Below are positions 1-6,138 of a DNA stretch of 7,116 bases, piece by piece. The stretch lies in assembly GCA_947307375.1 (NCBI GenBank), contig CAMZIX010000066.1, positions 1 to 7,116 of the forward strand. Direction: 5' to 3'. A program made the translations under genes and the position numbers. The stretch comes from an uncultured Clostridia bacterium (GTDB taxonomy: Bacteria > Bacillota_A > Clostridia > Oscillospirales > Oscillospiraceae). The stretch's first letter is position 1. Every line of letters begins with the position of its first letter. The notes beneath the pieces were generated by a model. That model was not told the origin of the DNA. It worked only from the letters and a program-made list of their open reading frames with translations, and did not search any database.

Positions 1-1192
1 TGATGATCATCGGCCCGCGGGAGTCGCCCCGGCCGCGCAGCGCGCCGGCCAGCACATGGTTGATGCAGTTGCACAGCAGGAAGGCGCAGTTCGTGCGGAT
101 GAACAGCACGCCCCAGCGGATGACCTCGCTGTCCGGCGAGAAGAGCCGGACGGATTGGGGCGCGAAGGCGATCAGCAGCGCGATGATCGTGCCGGTGATG
201 CCGCAGGTCAGCAGCAGCGAGGCGGCCGTGCCGCGGTCGGCCCGCCTGTCCTCCCCGGCGCCGACGTTCTGACTGACGAAGGTGGTGGCCGACATGGCCA
301 TGCTCTGCATCGGCAGCATGATGAACTGGTCCAGCTTGTTGTAGCTGGCCCAGCCGGCCATCACGTCCGAGCCGAAGACGTTGATGTAGCCCTGCACGAA
401 GATGTTGGAGAAGGCGGTGATGACCGACTGGATGCCCGCCGGCAGACCGACGGCGAAGATGCGCCGCAGGATCGGCCAGTCCAGCCGCAGCTCGCGCCAG
501 CTCAGGCGGTAGATGTCCCTCGTGCGGGTCAGCAGGATCAGGATCGCCGCGGCGGAGATCGCCTGTGAGATGATCGTGGCGATCGCGGCGCCGGCGATGC
601 CGGTCTTGAGCACGACGACGAAGAACAGGTCCAGCGCGATGTTCAGCAGGCTCGTGAAGATCAGGAAATAGAGCGGGCGGGTCGAATCGCCCACGGCGCG
701 CAGCACGCCGCTGCCCATGTTGTAGATCAGCAGGCCGGAGATGCCGCTGATATAGATGCGCAAATAGAGCGCCGCGTCCGCGAACACGTCGTCCGGCGTG
801 CTCATCAGCCGCAGCAGCGATTCGACCGCCAGCACGCCCGCTACGGAGAACAGGAAACTCAGCAGGAAGGTGGCCGCCATGGTCGTTTCGATCGCGCGGT
901 GGAGCTTTTCCATATCGCGCGCGCCGAAATACTGCCCGATCATCACGCTCGCGCCGACCGAGAAGCCGTTGAAGAAAAAGACCATCATGTTGGTGATCAT
1001 CGTCGTCGAGCCGATGGCCGCGAGCGCCTGCTTGCTGACGAAGTTGCCGACGATCACCGAATCCACGGTGTTGTAGAGCATCTGGAAGACGTTGCCCAGC
1101 ATCAGCGGCAGCGCGAAGAGGACCAGCTGCCGCCAGATGGGCCCGCTGGTCATGTCGCGCGCTGTGGACTTGTAAGGCCGAAGCTCCGCCAT
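1..1192 (-). CDS. MATE family multidrug/Na+-type efflux transporter, 3' end off the window (partial)
   Basis: This is an integral membrane antiporter of the MATE family (NorM/DinF-like clostridial branch), which exports cationic drugs or metabolites using a Na+ or H+ gradient; the substrate cannot be read from sequence. The frame is open from the start to the window edge (397 codons of an expected 440-460), so the last one or two helices are missing. TM1 holds the typical segment LFALPLMLGNVFQMLYNTVD (residues 25-44), followed by IVGNFVSKQALAAIG (47-61). The family's internal two-fold repeat shows as RAVGDSTRP (165-173) in the N half and RGRGDSRGP (386-394) in the C half, and the second lobe begins at VGLPAGIQSV (248-257). 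The ATG at 1192 is preceded by GGAGG with a 7-base spacer, which favours it over the ATG at codon 14. A near-consensus promoter lies just upstream, so the gene is probably its own transcription unit. What I see is the MATE fold pattern; the transported compound is unknown. Confidence 0.93.
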   Translation of the reverse strand, partial: MAELRPYKSTARDMTSGPIWRQLVLFALPLMLGNVFQMLYNTVDSVIVGNFVSKQALAAIGSTTMITNMMVFFFNGFSVGASVMIGQYFGARDMEKLHRAIETTMAATFLLSFLFSVAGVLAVESLLRLMSTPDDVFADAALYLRIYISGISGLLIYNMGSGVLRAVGDSTRPLYFLIFTSLLNIALDLFFVVVLKTGIAGAAIATIISQAISAAAILILLTRTRDIYRLSWRELRLDWPILRRIFAVGLPAGIQSVITAFSNIFVQGYINVFGSDVMAGWASYNKLDQFIMLPMQSMAMSATTFVSQNVGAGEDRRADRGTAASLLLTCGITGTIIALLIAFAPQSVRLFSPDSEVIRWGVLFIRTNCAFLLCNCINHVLAGALRGRGDSRGPMII

Positions 1193-1225
1193 GCCGCATC
1201 CTCCGGGATTTCATTCCCACAAAAA

Positions 1226-1254
1226 AGTCTAAAGCAAAAGCCCCGTTCTGTCAA
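1226..1254 (-). promoter_or_regulatory. Sigma-A-type promoter for the MATE gene
   Basis: On the minus strand a perfect -35 box TTGACA (1254-1249) is separated by exactly 17 bases from TAGACT (1231-1226), which matches four of six positions of the -10 consensus. The start of transcription would fall near 1219, leaving a leader of roughly 27 bases that includes the GGAGG ribosome binding site. That leader is too short for a riboswitch. The -35 box overlaps the small hairpin at 1241-1261 that ends the upstream unit. The motif is seen directly; activity is inferred. Confidence 0.75.
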
Positions 1255-1261
1255 GACGGGG
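1241..1261 (-). terminator. Second, weaker terminator-like hairpin overlapping the MATE promoter
   Basis: The arms CCCCGT (1241-1246) and ACGGGG (1256-1261) form a 6-bp GC-rich stem, extendable by one T-G pair, with a loop of seven to nine bases. On the minus strand it is followed by CTTTTGCTTT and then a run of six T, a U-rich tail suited to intrinsic termination. It may back up the stronger hairpin 6 bases upstream of it. Because the -35 box lies in its loop and one arm, its role as a terminator is less certain. Confidence 0.45.
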
Positions 1262-1266
1262 ATAGG

Positions 1267-1298
1267 CAAAGGGCCTGCGCGGAAACGCAGGCCCTTTG
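1267..1298 (-). terminator. Intrinsic terminator after the AspT-like gene
   Basis: A perfect 13-bp inverted repeat (1267-1279 and 1286-1298), core GGGCCTGCG/CGCAGGCCC flanked by AAA/TTT, encloses a 6-base loop. It begins 14 bases after the stop of the AspT-like carrier on the minus strand, the usual position of a Rho-independent terminator. The T residues sit at the stem base and are followed by GCCTAT rather than a long U tract, so termination may rely on this hairpin plus the one at 1241-1261. Its symmetry means it could also act on plus-strand transcripts, though no plus-strand gene is supported here. Confidence 0.75.
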
Positions 1299-1312
1299 GC
1301 ATGCTCCGGCGC

Positions 1313-2512
1313 TTACAGCGCCAGGACGATCACCTTCGCGGCGATGACCACGAAGACCAGCGCGACGGGGTAGGTCGCGGCGTAGGCCGCGGCGACCTCG
1401 TCGGTGCCGGCCGTGGCGATCAGCGAGCCCAGCGCGGGCGTGCTGGTCATGCCGCCGGTGATGGAGCCGAGGTTGTTGAAGATGTCCAGCTTGAACACAT
1501 AGCGGCCGATGAAATAGCCGCCGATCATCGGGATCAGCGTGATCAGCGCGCCGTAGAGGAAGTAGGCGAGCCGGATATTGGCGACGAAGTTCACGCCGCC
1601 GGGCACGCCCGCGCCGATCAGGAAGAGCACGAGGCCCAGTTCACGGAAGAAGTTGAGCGTCGCTTTCTCGATGCGCATATCGATCCGGCCGAGATGGCCG
1701 AAATGACCGACCAGCAGGCCGGCGATCAGGCAGCCGCCGGAGTTGCCGAAGGAAAAATTGATGCCGGGGATCTTGATCGCACCGATAACGCAGCCCAGCG
1801 CCACAGCCAGGAAGAAGGGCAGGAAGCCGAAGGGGTCCACCTTGTCGAGACGGCGCTTGATCAGGCCGGCAGGGATCTGGTTGGCGGCGACGAAGCGCTC
1901 GCGCTCCTCGGCGATATTGATCTTCAGGATGCGCGGCATCAGCTGCACGAAGAACACCACGCCCAGCACGCCGAAGAGATAGGCGATGCCGTAGCCGGCG
2001 GTGACGAGGTCCGCACCCTCGCCCGCGACCTCCTTGGCCGCCGAAAGACCGGGGGTGCTGGTCAGCGCGCCGGTCATCAGACCGACCGCCATCGAAGCGG
2101 AAAGGTTTTTGTCCAGGCAGATGAAGGCCACTGTCACAAGCGCGCCGACGCCGATGGTGATCGCGCCCATATAGACATAGGACATGGTGGCGCGGTTGAA
2201 GGAACGGAAGAACTTGGGCCCGGCGATGAAGCCGACCGAGGTGACGAACATGGCCGTGCCGAGTGAGGAGACAAAGCTGAAGTTCTTTTTCAGCGCGTCG
2301 CTGAACAGGACGATCTCCTGGCTGCCGATCTGGAAGCTGGGGACGAAGTTGGCGAGGATGCCGTAGAGCAGGGCGGTCAGCAGCACGCCTGCGGTGCCGA
2401 GGGAGATCCCCTTCACACTGACGGCGCCGATGAAATAGCCCACGGTACCGATGAGGAACACAATAAAGACCAGCGAAAAAATGCTGCCGGTCAGGCTGCC
2501 CAGATAATCCAT
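1313..2512 (-). CDS. AspT/YidE/YbjL duplication-type membrane carrier without RCK domains
   Basis: This is a complete 399-residue, almost wholly hydrophobic protein of the aspartate:alanine exchanger (AAE) family, whose characterised member AspT swaps aspartate for alanine across the membrane. The internal duplication is clear: the signature GALTSTPGL (148-156) in the first half recurs as GGMTSTPAL (353-361) in the second, and IGTVGYFIGAVSVKGISLGTAG (21-42) is echoed by LGCVIGAIKIPGINFSFGNSGG (239-260). The only long hydrophilic stretch is about 30 residues (198-228, IAEERERF...RRLDKVDP). AspT and YidE have a central region of about 200 residues with RCK_C domains that is missing here, so this is a compact version. 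The ATG at 2512 has AGGGAG nine bases upstream. It lies 34 bases after the FUSC-HAD gene and probably shares its transcript; a terminator follows. The family is firm; the substrate is not known, and an amino or other organic acid is the reasonable guess. Confidence 0.87.
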   Translation of the reverse strand: MDYLGSLTGSIFSLVFIVFLIGTVGYFIGAVSVKGISLGTAGVLLTALLYGILANFVPSFQIGSQEIVLFSDALKKNFSFVSSLGTAMFVTSVGFIAGPKFFRSFNRATMSYVYMGAITIGVGALVTVAFICLDKNLSASMAVGLMTGALTSTPGLSAAKEVAGEGADLVTAGYGIAYLFGVLGVVFFVQLMPRILKINIAEERERFVAANQIPAGLIKRRLDKVDPFGFLPFFLAVALGCVIGAIKIPGINFSFGNSGGCLIAGLLVGHFGHLGRIDMRIEKATLNFFRELGLVLFLIGAGVPGGVNFVANIRLAYFLYGALITLIPMIGGYFIGRYVFKLDIFNNLGSITGGMTSTPALGSLIATAGTDEVAAAYAATYPVALVFVVIAAKVIVLAL

Positions 2513-2546
2513 AGTTGATAACTCCCTTACAGAAAAATGCGCAGAG

Positions 2547-3869
2547 CTATTTGCTCCGCCGGCCGAACAGTTTTACCGGCTCATAGAAATTGCCGAGCCG
2601 GTGCAGCAGGCTCATCGCGTCGTATTCGCTGCGGTAATCGGCGCGCAGGAAGACTTCGACGGCCCGGAGCTCGGGCTCCCGCTCGCGCAGCGACTGCATC
2701 AGCCGGCTTTCGGCCTGGCGCATCGTGGCCTTGGCCGAGTAGATATACAGGGCGCGGAGCTCGGCTGCGCCGGCCTCCGGCCGGATGACTGCCCGCAGGT
2801 GATTGGAGTGCAGCACGCTCTGCATGCCGCGCAGCAGTGTCTGCGCCTGCGCCTCGTCGGTCAGGACCTTGAAATAGACGATCTCGTCGAGCTCGTAATT
2901 CTCACCGTCCAGATAGCTGCGGTAGGGCGAGCGGCGCATGCGCTGATAGAGCATGTCCTCCTGCTCGCTCATCGGCCCCCGGTGGAACACGCAGGTCTTG
3001 TTGCTGCGGACGGTATAAAGGAAATAGCTGACGCCCAGATGATCCAGATGCTCGCGCATCCGCAGCGCCGGGCGCTCGCCGAGGGTCTGGACGGAGAGAT
3101 ACCGGTTCTCTTTGACGTCATAGATCGCGGCGCCGTCCATCACGATCAGGGGCATGTTCAGCATGGCGTCGCTCATCTGCAGGGCGAAGAAGGCCGGCGC
3201 GTGTTCCGACATGAGGCAGATCCTCGCACCGTCCTGATACAGGTAGTTCAGCCTGAACTGCGCCGCGGAGGAGATCTGCGAAAAGCGGTCCGGCGCGAGA
3301 TCCTTCATGCGCACGAAAAACACGCTGTCACGGTTTTTGCTGCGCGGCAGGCGGAACACGTTGACTGCAATGGCAGCGGCCGTGCCCACCAGGATGCCGA
3401 GCATCCGGTCGGCGGCCTGGCGCAGCGGGTCGCTGATGTCCGGGAAGCTGATGACGACGCAGATGAAAACGATCGCGGCGAGGCTCGCCGTGTCGGGCTT
3501 GCGGACGACAACGGCGGTGTAGAGCGTCGCCATCACACCCAGCGCCATCACGGCGTAGAGGATCAGCATGTTTTTCGCCAGCGCCGGGAAGACCAGCACC
3601 AGCAGCAGGAACAGCAGGCCCCAGGCGGCGCCGTTGAGCGAGCCCGCGAAGCGGTTGAGCGCGTAATCGCGGGTGTCGCGCACATAGGGCTGCATGCAGA
3701 CGATGGCGGTAATGGCGGCCTCGGTAGGCATGTCCTGCCCGCGGTAGCCGCGCAGATAGTAAAACAGCAGGCACAGAAACACCGCCACAGTGGTTTTGAC
3801 GATGCGCTGCCCGATCAGCGGCAGCGTCCAGTGCGGCTTCTGCTCAGGCGAAAGATGCTTATGCTTCAT
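2547..3869 (-). CDS. FUSC/aromatic-acid-exporter-like (DUF939-type) membrane domain fused to a degenerate HAD-like domain
   Basis: A complete 440-residue fusion. Residues 1-175 resemble ArAE_1/DUF939 (FUSC superfamily), with about six membrane segments (21-39, 50-63, 74-94, 101-121, 128-142, 155-172) and the family-like stretch MQPYVRDTRDYALNRFAGSL (59-78). Residues 180-440 are soluble and align by eye with Cof-type HAD IIB phosphatases: SVFFVRMKDLA (182-192) at motif I, ICLMSEHAP (217-225) at motif II, PLIVMDGAAIYD (240-251) at the stretch usually reading PLITFNGA, and ALYIYSAKATMRQAESRL (373-390) at the region usually carrying the motif III lysine. The two motif I aspartates appear as R187 and K189, and the motif III lysine as M383, so catalysis looks lost. 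It may be a ligand-binding or regulatory domain on an exporter. AAGGA lies 8 bases before the ATG. FUSC proteins export aromatic acids or related compounds; the substrate here is unknown. The HAD assignment is my alignment by eye and less secure than the FUSC part. Confidence 0.82.
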   Translation of the reverse strand: MKHKHLSPEQKPHWTLPLIGQRIVKTTVAVFLCLLFYYLRGYRGQDMPTEAAITAIVCMQPYVRDTRDYALNRFAGSLNGAAWGLLFLLLVLVFPALAKNMLILYAVMALGVMATLYTAVVVRKPDTASLAAIVFICVVISFPDISDPLRQAADRMLGILVGTAAAIAVNVFRLPRSKNRDSVFFVRMKDLAPDRFSQISSAAQFRLNYLYQDGARICLMSEHAPAFFALQMSDAMLNMPLIVMDGAAIYDVKENRYLSVQTLGERPALRMREHLDHLGVSYFLYTVRSNKTCVFHRGPMSEQEDMLYQRMRRSPYRSYLDGENYELDEIVYFKVLTDEAQAQTLLRGMQSVLHSNHLRAVIRPEAGAAELRALYIYSAKATMRQAESRLMQSLREREPELRAVEVFLRADYRSEYDAMSLLHRLGNFYEPVKLFGRRSK

Positions 3870-3900
3870 AGGAAGATTCCTTTTCCTTCGGGATAGCGAG

Positions 3901-3936
3901 CACAGGCAGAACAGGAGAAAGACTGTTCTGCCTGTG
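3901..3936 (-). terminator. Perfect 14-bp intercistronic hairpin between DUF1015 and FUSC-HAD genes
   Basis: CACAGGCAGAACAG (3901-3914) is exactly complementary in reverse to 3923-3936, with an 8-base loop. It starts 15 bases after the DUF1015 stop on the minus strand. Neither flank has a T run (the minus-strand flank is CTCGCTATCC), so it is not a standard intrinsic terminator. It may be an attenuator, an RNA-stability or processing element, or a partial terminator separating the serine genes from the transporter genes. I see no convincing promoter in the rest of this 82-base gap. Confidence 0.5.
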
Positions 3937-3951
3937 GAACGGCGGCGGGCT

Positions 3952-5199
3952 TCAGCGGATCCTGCGCCCCTCCAGATAGTAGCGCTTCTCGCGGCTGTGG
4001 CCCATCGAGAAGGTCTTGCGCGGCAGGGCGCCGTCGCTGATGACGCCGCGGAAGAGCTGGCTCTTCTCCATCGCGGGCAGCAGGAAGCCGAGGGCGTCCG
4101 CCGGCTCGGAGAGGGAAATCAGCGCGTCGTCGTCATGGATGTAGTCGATCTCGCCGGCGTTCTCCTTCAGATACGCGTCGAGGAAGCTCTGCAGCACGCC
4201 GACGGCCAGCTCGCTCTTCGCGCGGTCGAGGCTCAGCTCGCCGCTCTCGCCGCCGCTGTACCAGCGCACCGGATAGCCGCCGGGCGCGCAGCAGCTCTCC
4301 TTGAGCGCCGCGAGCAGCTTCTTCGGCTCGGTATGGAAGATGACGCGGTGGATCGGCTCGAAGACCTGCGCCTCGTCGTGAATGTTCTCCAGCTCGACCA
4401 GGGCCCAGCGCGCGGGGTGGGCGCTGAGATCCTCGCCGGGATGCTTCTGCTTGAGCTCCTCATAGCAGCTCTTCGCGGTGGCGAGGGAGTGGTTGCCGTC
4501 GCCGACGGCGAAGACCATCGGCACGCCCTTCAGCCCCTCGTACTTGGCGCCGACGGTCTCGCAGTAGGCGCCCAGCGCCTCGTCGAAGGCCTTCGCGTCC
4601 TCGCCGGCGACCAGCCAGCCGCGGATGCGGCCGCCGTCCTCCATCAGCTCAAAGTCATAGAGCTTCGGCAGGCGGTCCTTCTTTTCGGCCACGGCTTCGA
4701 TCAGGCGCTTTTCGTGGTCGTCGACGAGCAGCAGCACGTGCGGCAGCTCGATCGGCGCGTCGCGGCGCACGCGCTGGCGCGGCGGGATGCGCTCGGGCAC
4801 GGTCTTTTCGGTGGCGCGGATGGCGGAGACGGAGCCGGGACGGTAGTCGTAGGCGTCGAGATCCAGCCTGCCCACCAGGCCCTTGCGGACGCTGCCGTTT
4901 TCAAGCGTGCGCTCCACGTAGACGTAGCTGTCCGGGTAGACGGCGAAGACGCCCTCGCGCAGGTACTCGTCCATCGTGCGGTTGATCTGCGCGACCTCCT
5001 CGGCCTCGCGGGGGGAGCCGAGCTCCGCCTCGGGCAGGATCAGGTTGATGGTGGAGGGCGCGTCGCCCGCGGTCTGACGCACGCGGTCCCAGTAGGCCTT
5101 GTCGGAGGTGAACTGGTCGCAGGCGATGACCGCCCATTTCGTCATGTCGGCGTCCCGCGGCAGCAGGATGTCGGCGCTTCGGAAGATGTTTTCCTTCAT
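3952..5199 (-). CDS. DUF1015 family protein of the serine operon
   Basis: A complete 415-residue soluble protein with no signal peptide or membrane segment. It matches the DUF1015 family, with WAVIACDQFTSDKAYW (22-37), PSTINLILPEAEL (48-60), the central motif FAVGDGNHSLATAK (230-243), and a C-terminal LPRKTFSMGHSREKRYYLEG (392-411). The DGNH stretch (234-237) corresponds to the DGHHR-type motif of other DUF1015 members, which resembles the motif of ADP-dependent serine kinase SerK of the ParB/sulfiredoxin fold; that link is from memory and is only suggestive. The gene starts 14 bases after the serA stop with GGAGAAGG directly before the ATG, so translation is probably coupled to serA. DUF1015 genes commonly sit beside serA and serC in Firmicutes and Bacteroidetes, as far as I know. 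Its biochemical role is not established; a function in phosphoserine or serine metabolism, or in regulating it, is inferred from position alone. Confidence 0.88.
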   Translation of the reverse strand: MKENIFRSADILLPRDADMTKWAVIACDQFTSDKAYWDRVRQTAGDAPSTINLILPEAELGSPREAEEVAQINRTMDEYLREGVFAVYPDSYVYVERTLENGSVRKGLVGRLDLDAYDYRPGSVSAIRATEKTVPERIPPRQRVRRDAPIELPHVLLLVDDHEKRLIEAVAEKKDRLPKLYDFELMEDGGRIRGWLVAGEDAKAFDEALGAYCETVGAKYEGLKGVPMVFAVGDGNHSLATAKSCYEELKQKHPGEDLSAHPARWALVELENIHDEAQVFEPIHRVIFHTEPKKLLAALKESCCAPGGYPVRWYSGGESGELSLDRAKSELAVGVLQSFLDAYLKENAGEIDYIHDDDALISLSEPADALGFLLPAMEKSQLFRGVISDGALPRKTFSMGHSREKRYYLEGRRIR

Positions 5200-5213
5200 G
5201 GCCTTCTCCGCTC

Positions 5214-6122
5214 TTACTTGTCGAAGTCCTTGATGATCTCAACGATCTCCTGACCGATGCGGGCCTGGGCCTCGCCTGTCTGGGCGCCGATGTGCGGCGT
5301 GCAGGAGACGTGCGGATGGCCGTAGAGCGCGGCGTTGGTCGAAGGCTCGGTGGCCCAGACGTCGAGGCCGGCGGCGCGGACCTTGCCGGTGTCGAGCGCC
5401 TCGAGCAGGGCGGCCTCGTCGAGGTTGGCGCCGCGGGAGGTGTTGATGATGACCACGCCGTCCTTCATCTTGGCGATGGTCTCGGCCTTGATGATCGGGC
5501 CGTCGGCCGCGGGGGCGTGGACGGAGACGAAGTCGGAGCGCTCGAGCAGCTCGTCCAGGGAGACGTAGGGCACGCCGTCGCGGGCGGCGGTGCCCGGCTC
5601 GTGGTGGGCGCCGTAGGCGATCACGGTCATGCCGAGGGCCTTGCACATCGCGCCCAGGCAGCCGCCGATGCGGCCGTAGCCGATGATGCCGATGGTCTTG
5701 CCGCTGATCTCCATGCCCTTGCCGTAGGTCTTCTTTTCCCACAGGCCGCTGCGCATCGTGTAGCCGGCGTGGGAGATGAAGCGGGCGCAGGAGAGCATAT
5801 GGGCCAGAGCCAGCTCCGCGACGCTCTGGGAGGAGGCGCGCGGGGTGTTCTTCACGGTCATGCCCTTCGACTCGGCATAGGCCACGTCGATGTTGTCGAC
5901 GCCGACGCCGCCGCGGATGATGAGCTTCAGCCGGCCTTCGGCGGCCTCGTCGATGTGAGCGGCGCGGACCTTGGTCTTGGAGCGGACGACGACCGCGTCA
6001 AAGTCCTTCAGCGCGGCGCCCAGCTGGTCGGGCTCGTAGAACTGCTCGACGACCTCATGGCCCATTTCGCGCAGGGTGGCCATGGCCTTCTTGTCCATTC
6101 CGTCGGTAACCAGAATCTTCAT
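5214..6122 (-). CDS. serA: D-3-phosphoglycerate dehydrogenase, short form without ACT domain
   Basis: A cytosolic NAD-dependent enzyme oxidising 3-phosphoglycerate to 3-phosphohydroxypyruvate, the first step of the phosphorylated serine pathway. The 302-residue protein has the full D-2-hydroxyacid dehydrogenase layout: GGVGVDNID (71-79), NTPRASSQSVAELALAHML (92-110), the Rossmann loop GIIGYGRIGG (145-154), then the catalytic triad Arg in INTSRG (R230), Glu in LDVWATEP (E259) and His in CTPHIGAQT (H277). The chain ends about 25 residues after the catalytic His, so the C-terminal ACT/ASB regulatory domains that give serine feedback inhibition in longer SerA types are absent. GGAGG lies 9 bases before the ATG. 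It is followed after 14 bases by DUF1015 and preceded by the RAYT gene, which separates it from serC. Other 2-hydroxyacid dehydrogenases look similar, but the serC context makes SerA the clear choice. Confidence 0.92.
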   Translation of the reverse strand: MKILVTDGMDKKAMATLREMGHEVVEQFYEPDQLGAALKDFDAVVVRSKTKVRAAHIDEAAEGRLKLIIRGGVGVDNIDVAYAESKGMTVKNTPRASSQSVAELALAHMLSCARFISHAGYTMRSGLWEKKTYGKGMEISGKTIGIIGYGRIGGCLGAMCKALGMTVIAYGAHHEPGTAARDGVPYVSLDELLERSDFVSVHAPAADGPIIKAETIAKMKDGVVIINTSRGANLDEAALLEALDTGKVRAAGLDVWATEPSTNAALYGHPHVSCTPHIGAQTGEAQARIGQEIVEIIKDFDK

Positions 6123-6138
6123 AGTTCGTTTCCTCCAA

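Noticed and set aside
56..568. Plus-strand open frame of 170 codons at the left end
   Set aside because: Antisense to the MATE gene, with a charged low-complexity product and no ribosome binding site or motif.
1193..1312. Possible riboswitch upstream of the MATE gene
   Set aside because: The predicted leader from the promoter is only about 27 bases, and the remaining structure is explained by two terminator-like hairpins.
899..2266. Long plus-strand open frame of 455 codons
   Set aside because: It runs antisense through the MATE gene, the terminator/promoter gap and the AspT-like gene. Its protein is rich in Arg, Asp, Glu and His with no recognisable domain, typical of a shadow frame opposite GC-rich genes.
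2601..3896. Plus-strand open frame of 431 codons
   Set aside because: Antisense to the FUSC-HAD gene; low-complexity His/Gln/Arg/Glu-rich product without family features, whereas the minus strand encodes a clear membrane domain.
3790..5253. Plus-strand open frame of 487 codons
   Set aside because: Antisense to DUF1015; an Ala/Leu/Val/Arg-rich product as expected from the complement of GC-rich codons. The minus strand carries DUF1015 motifs.
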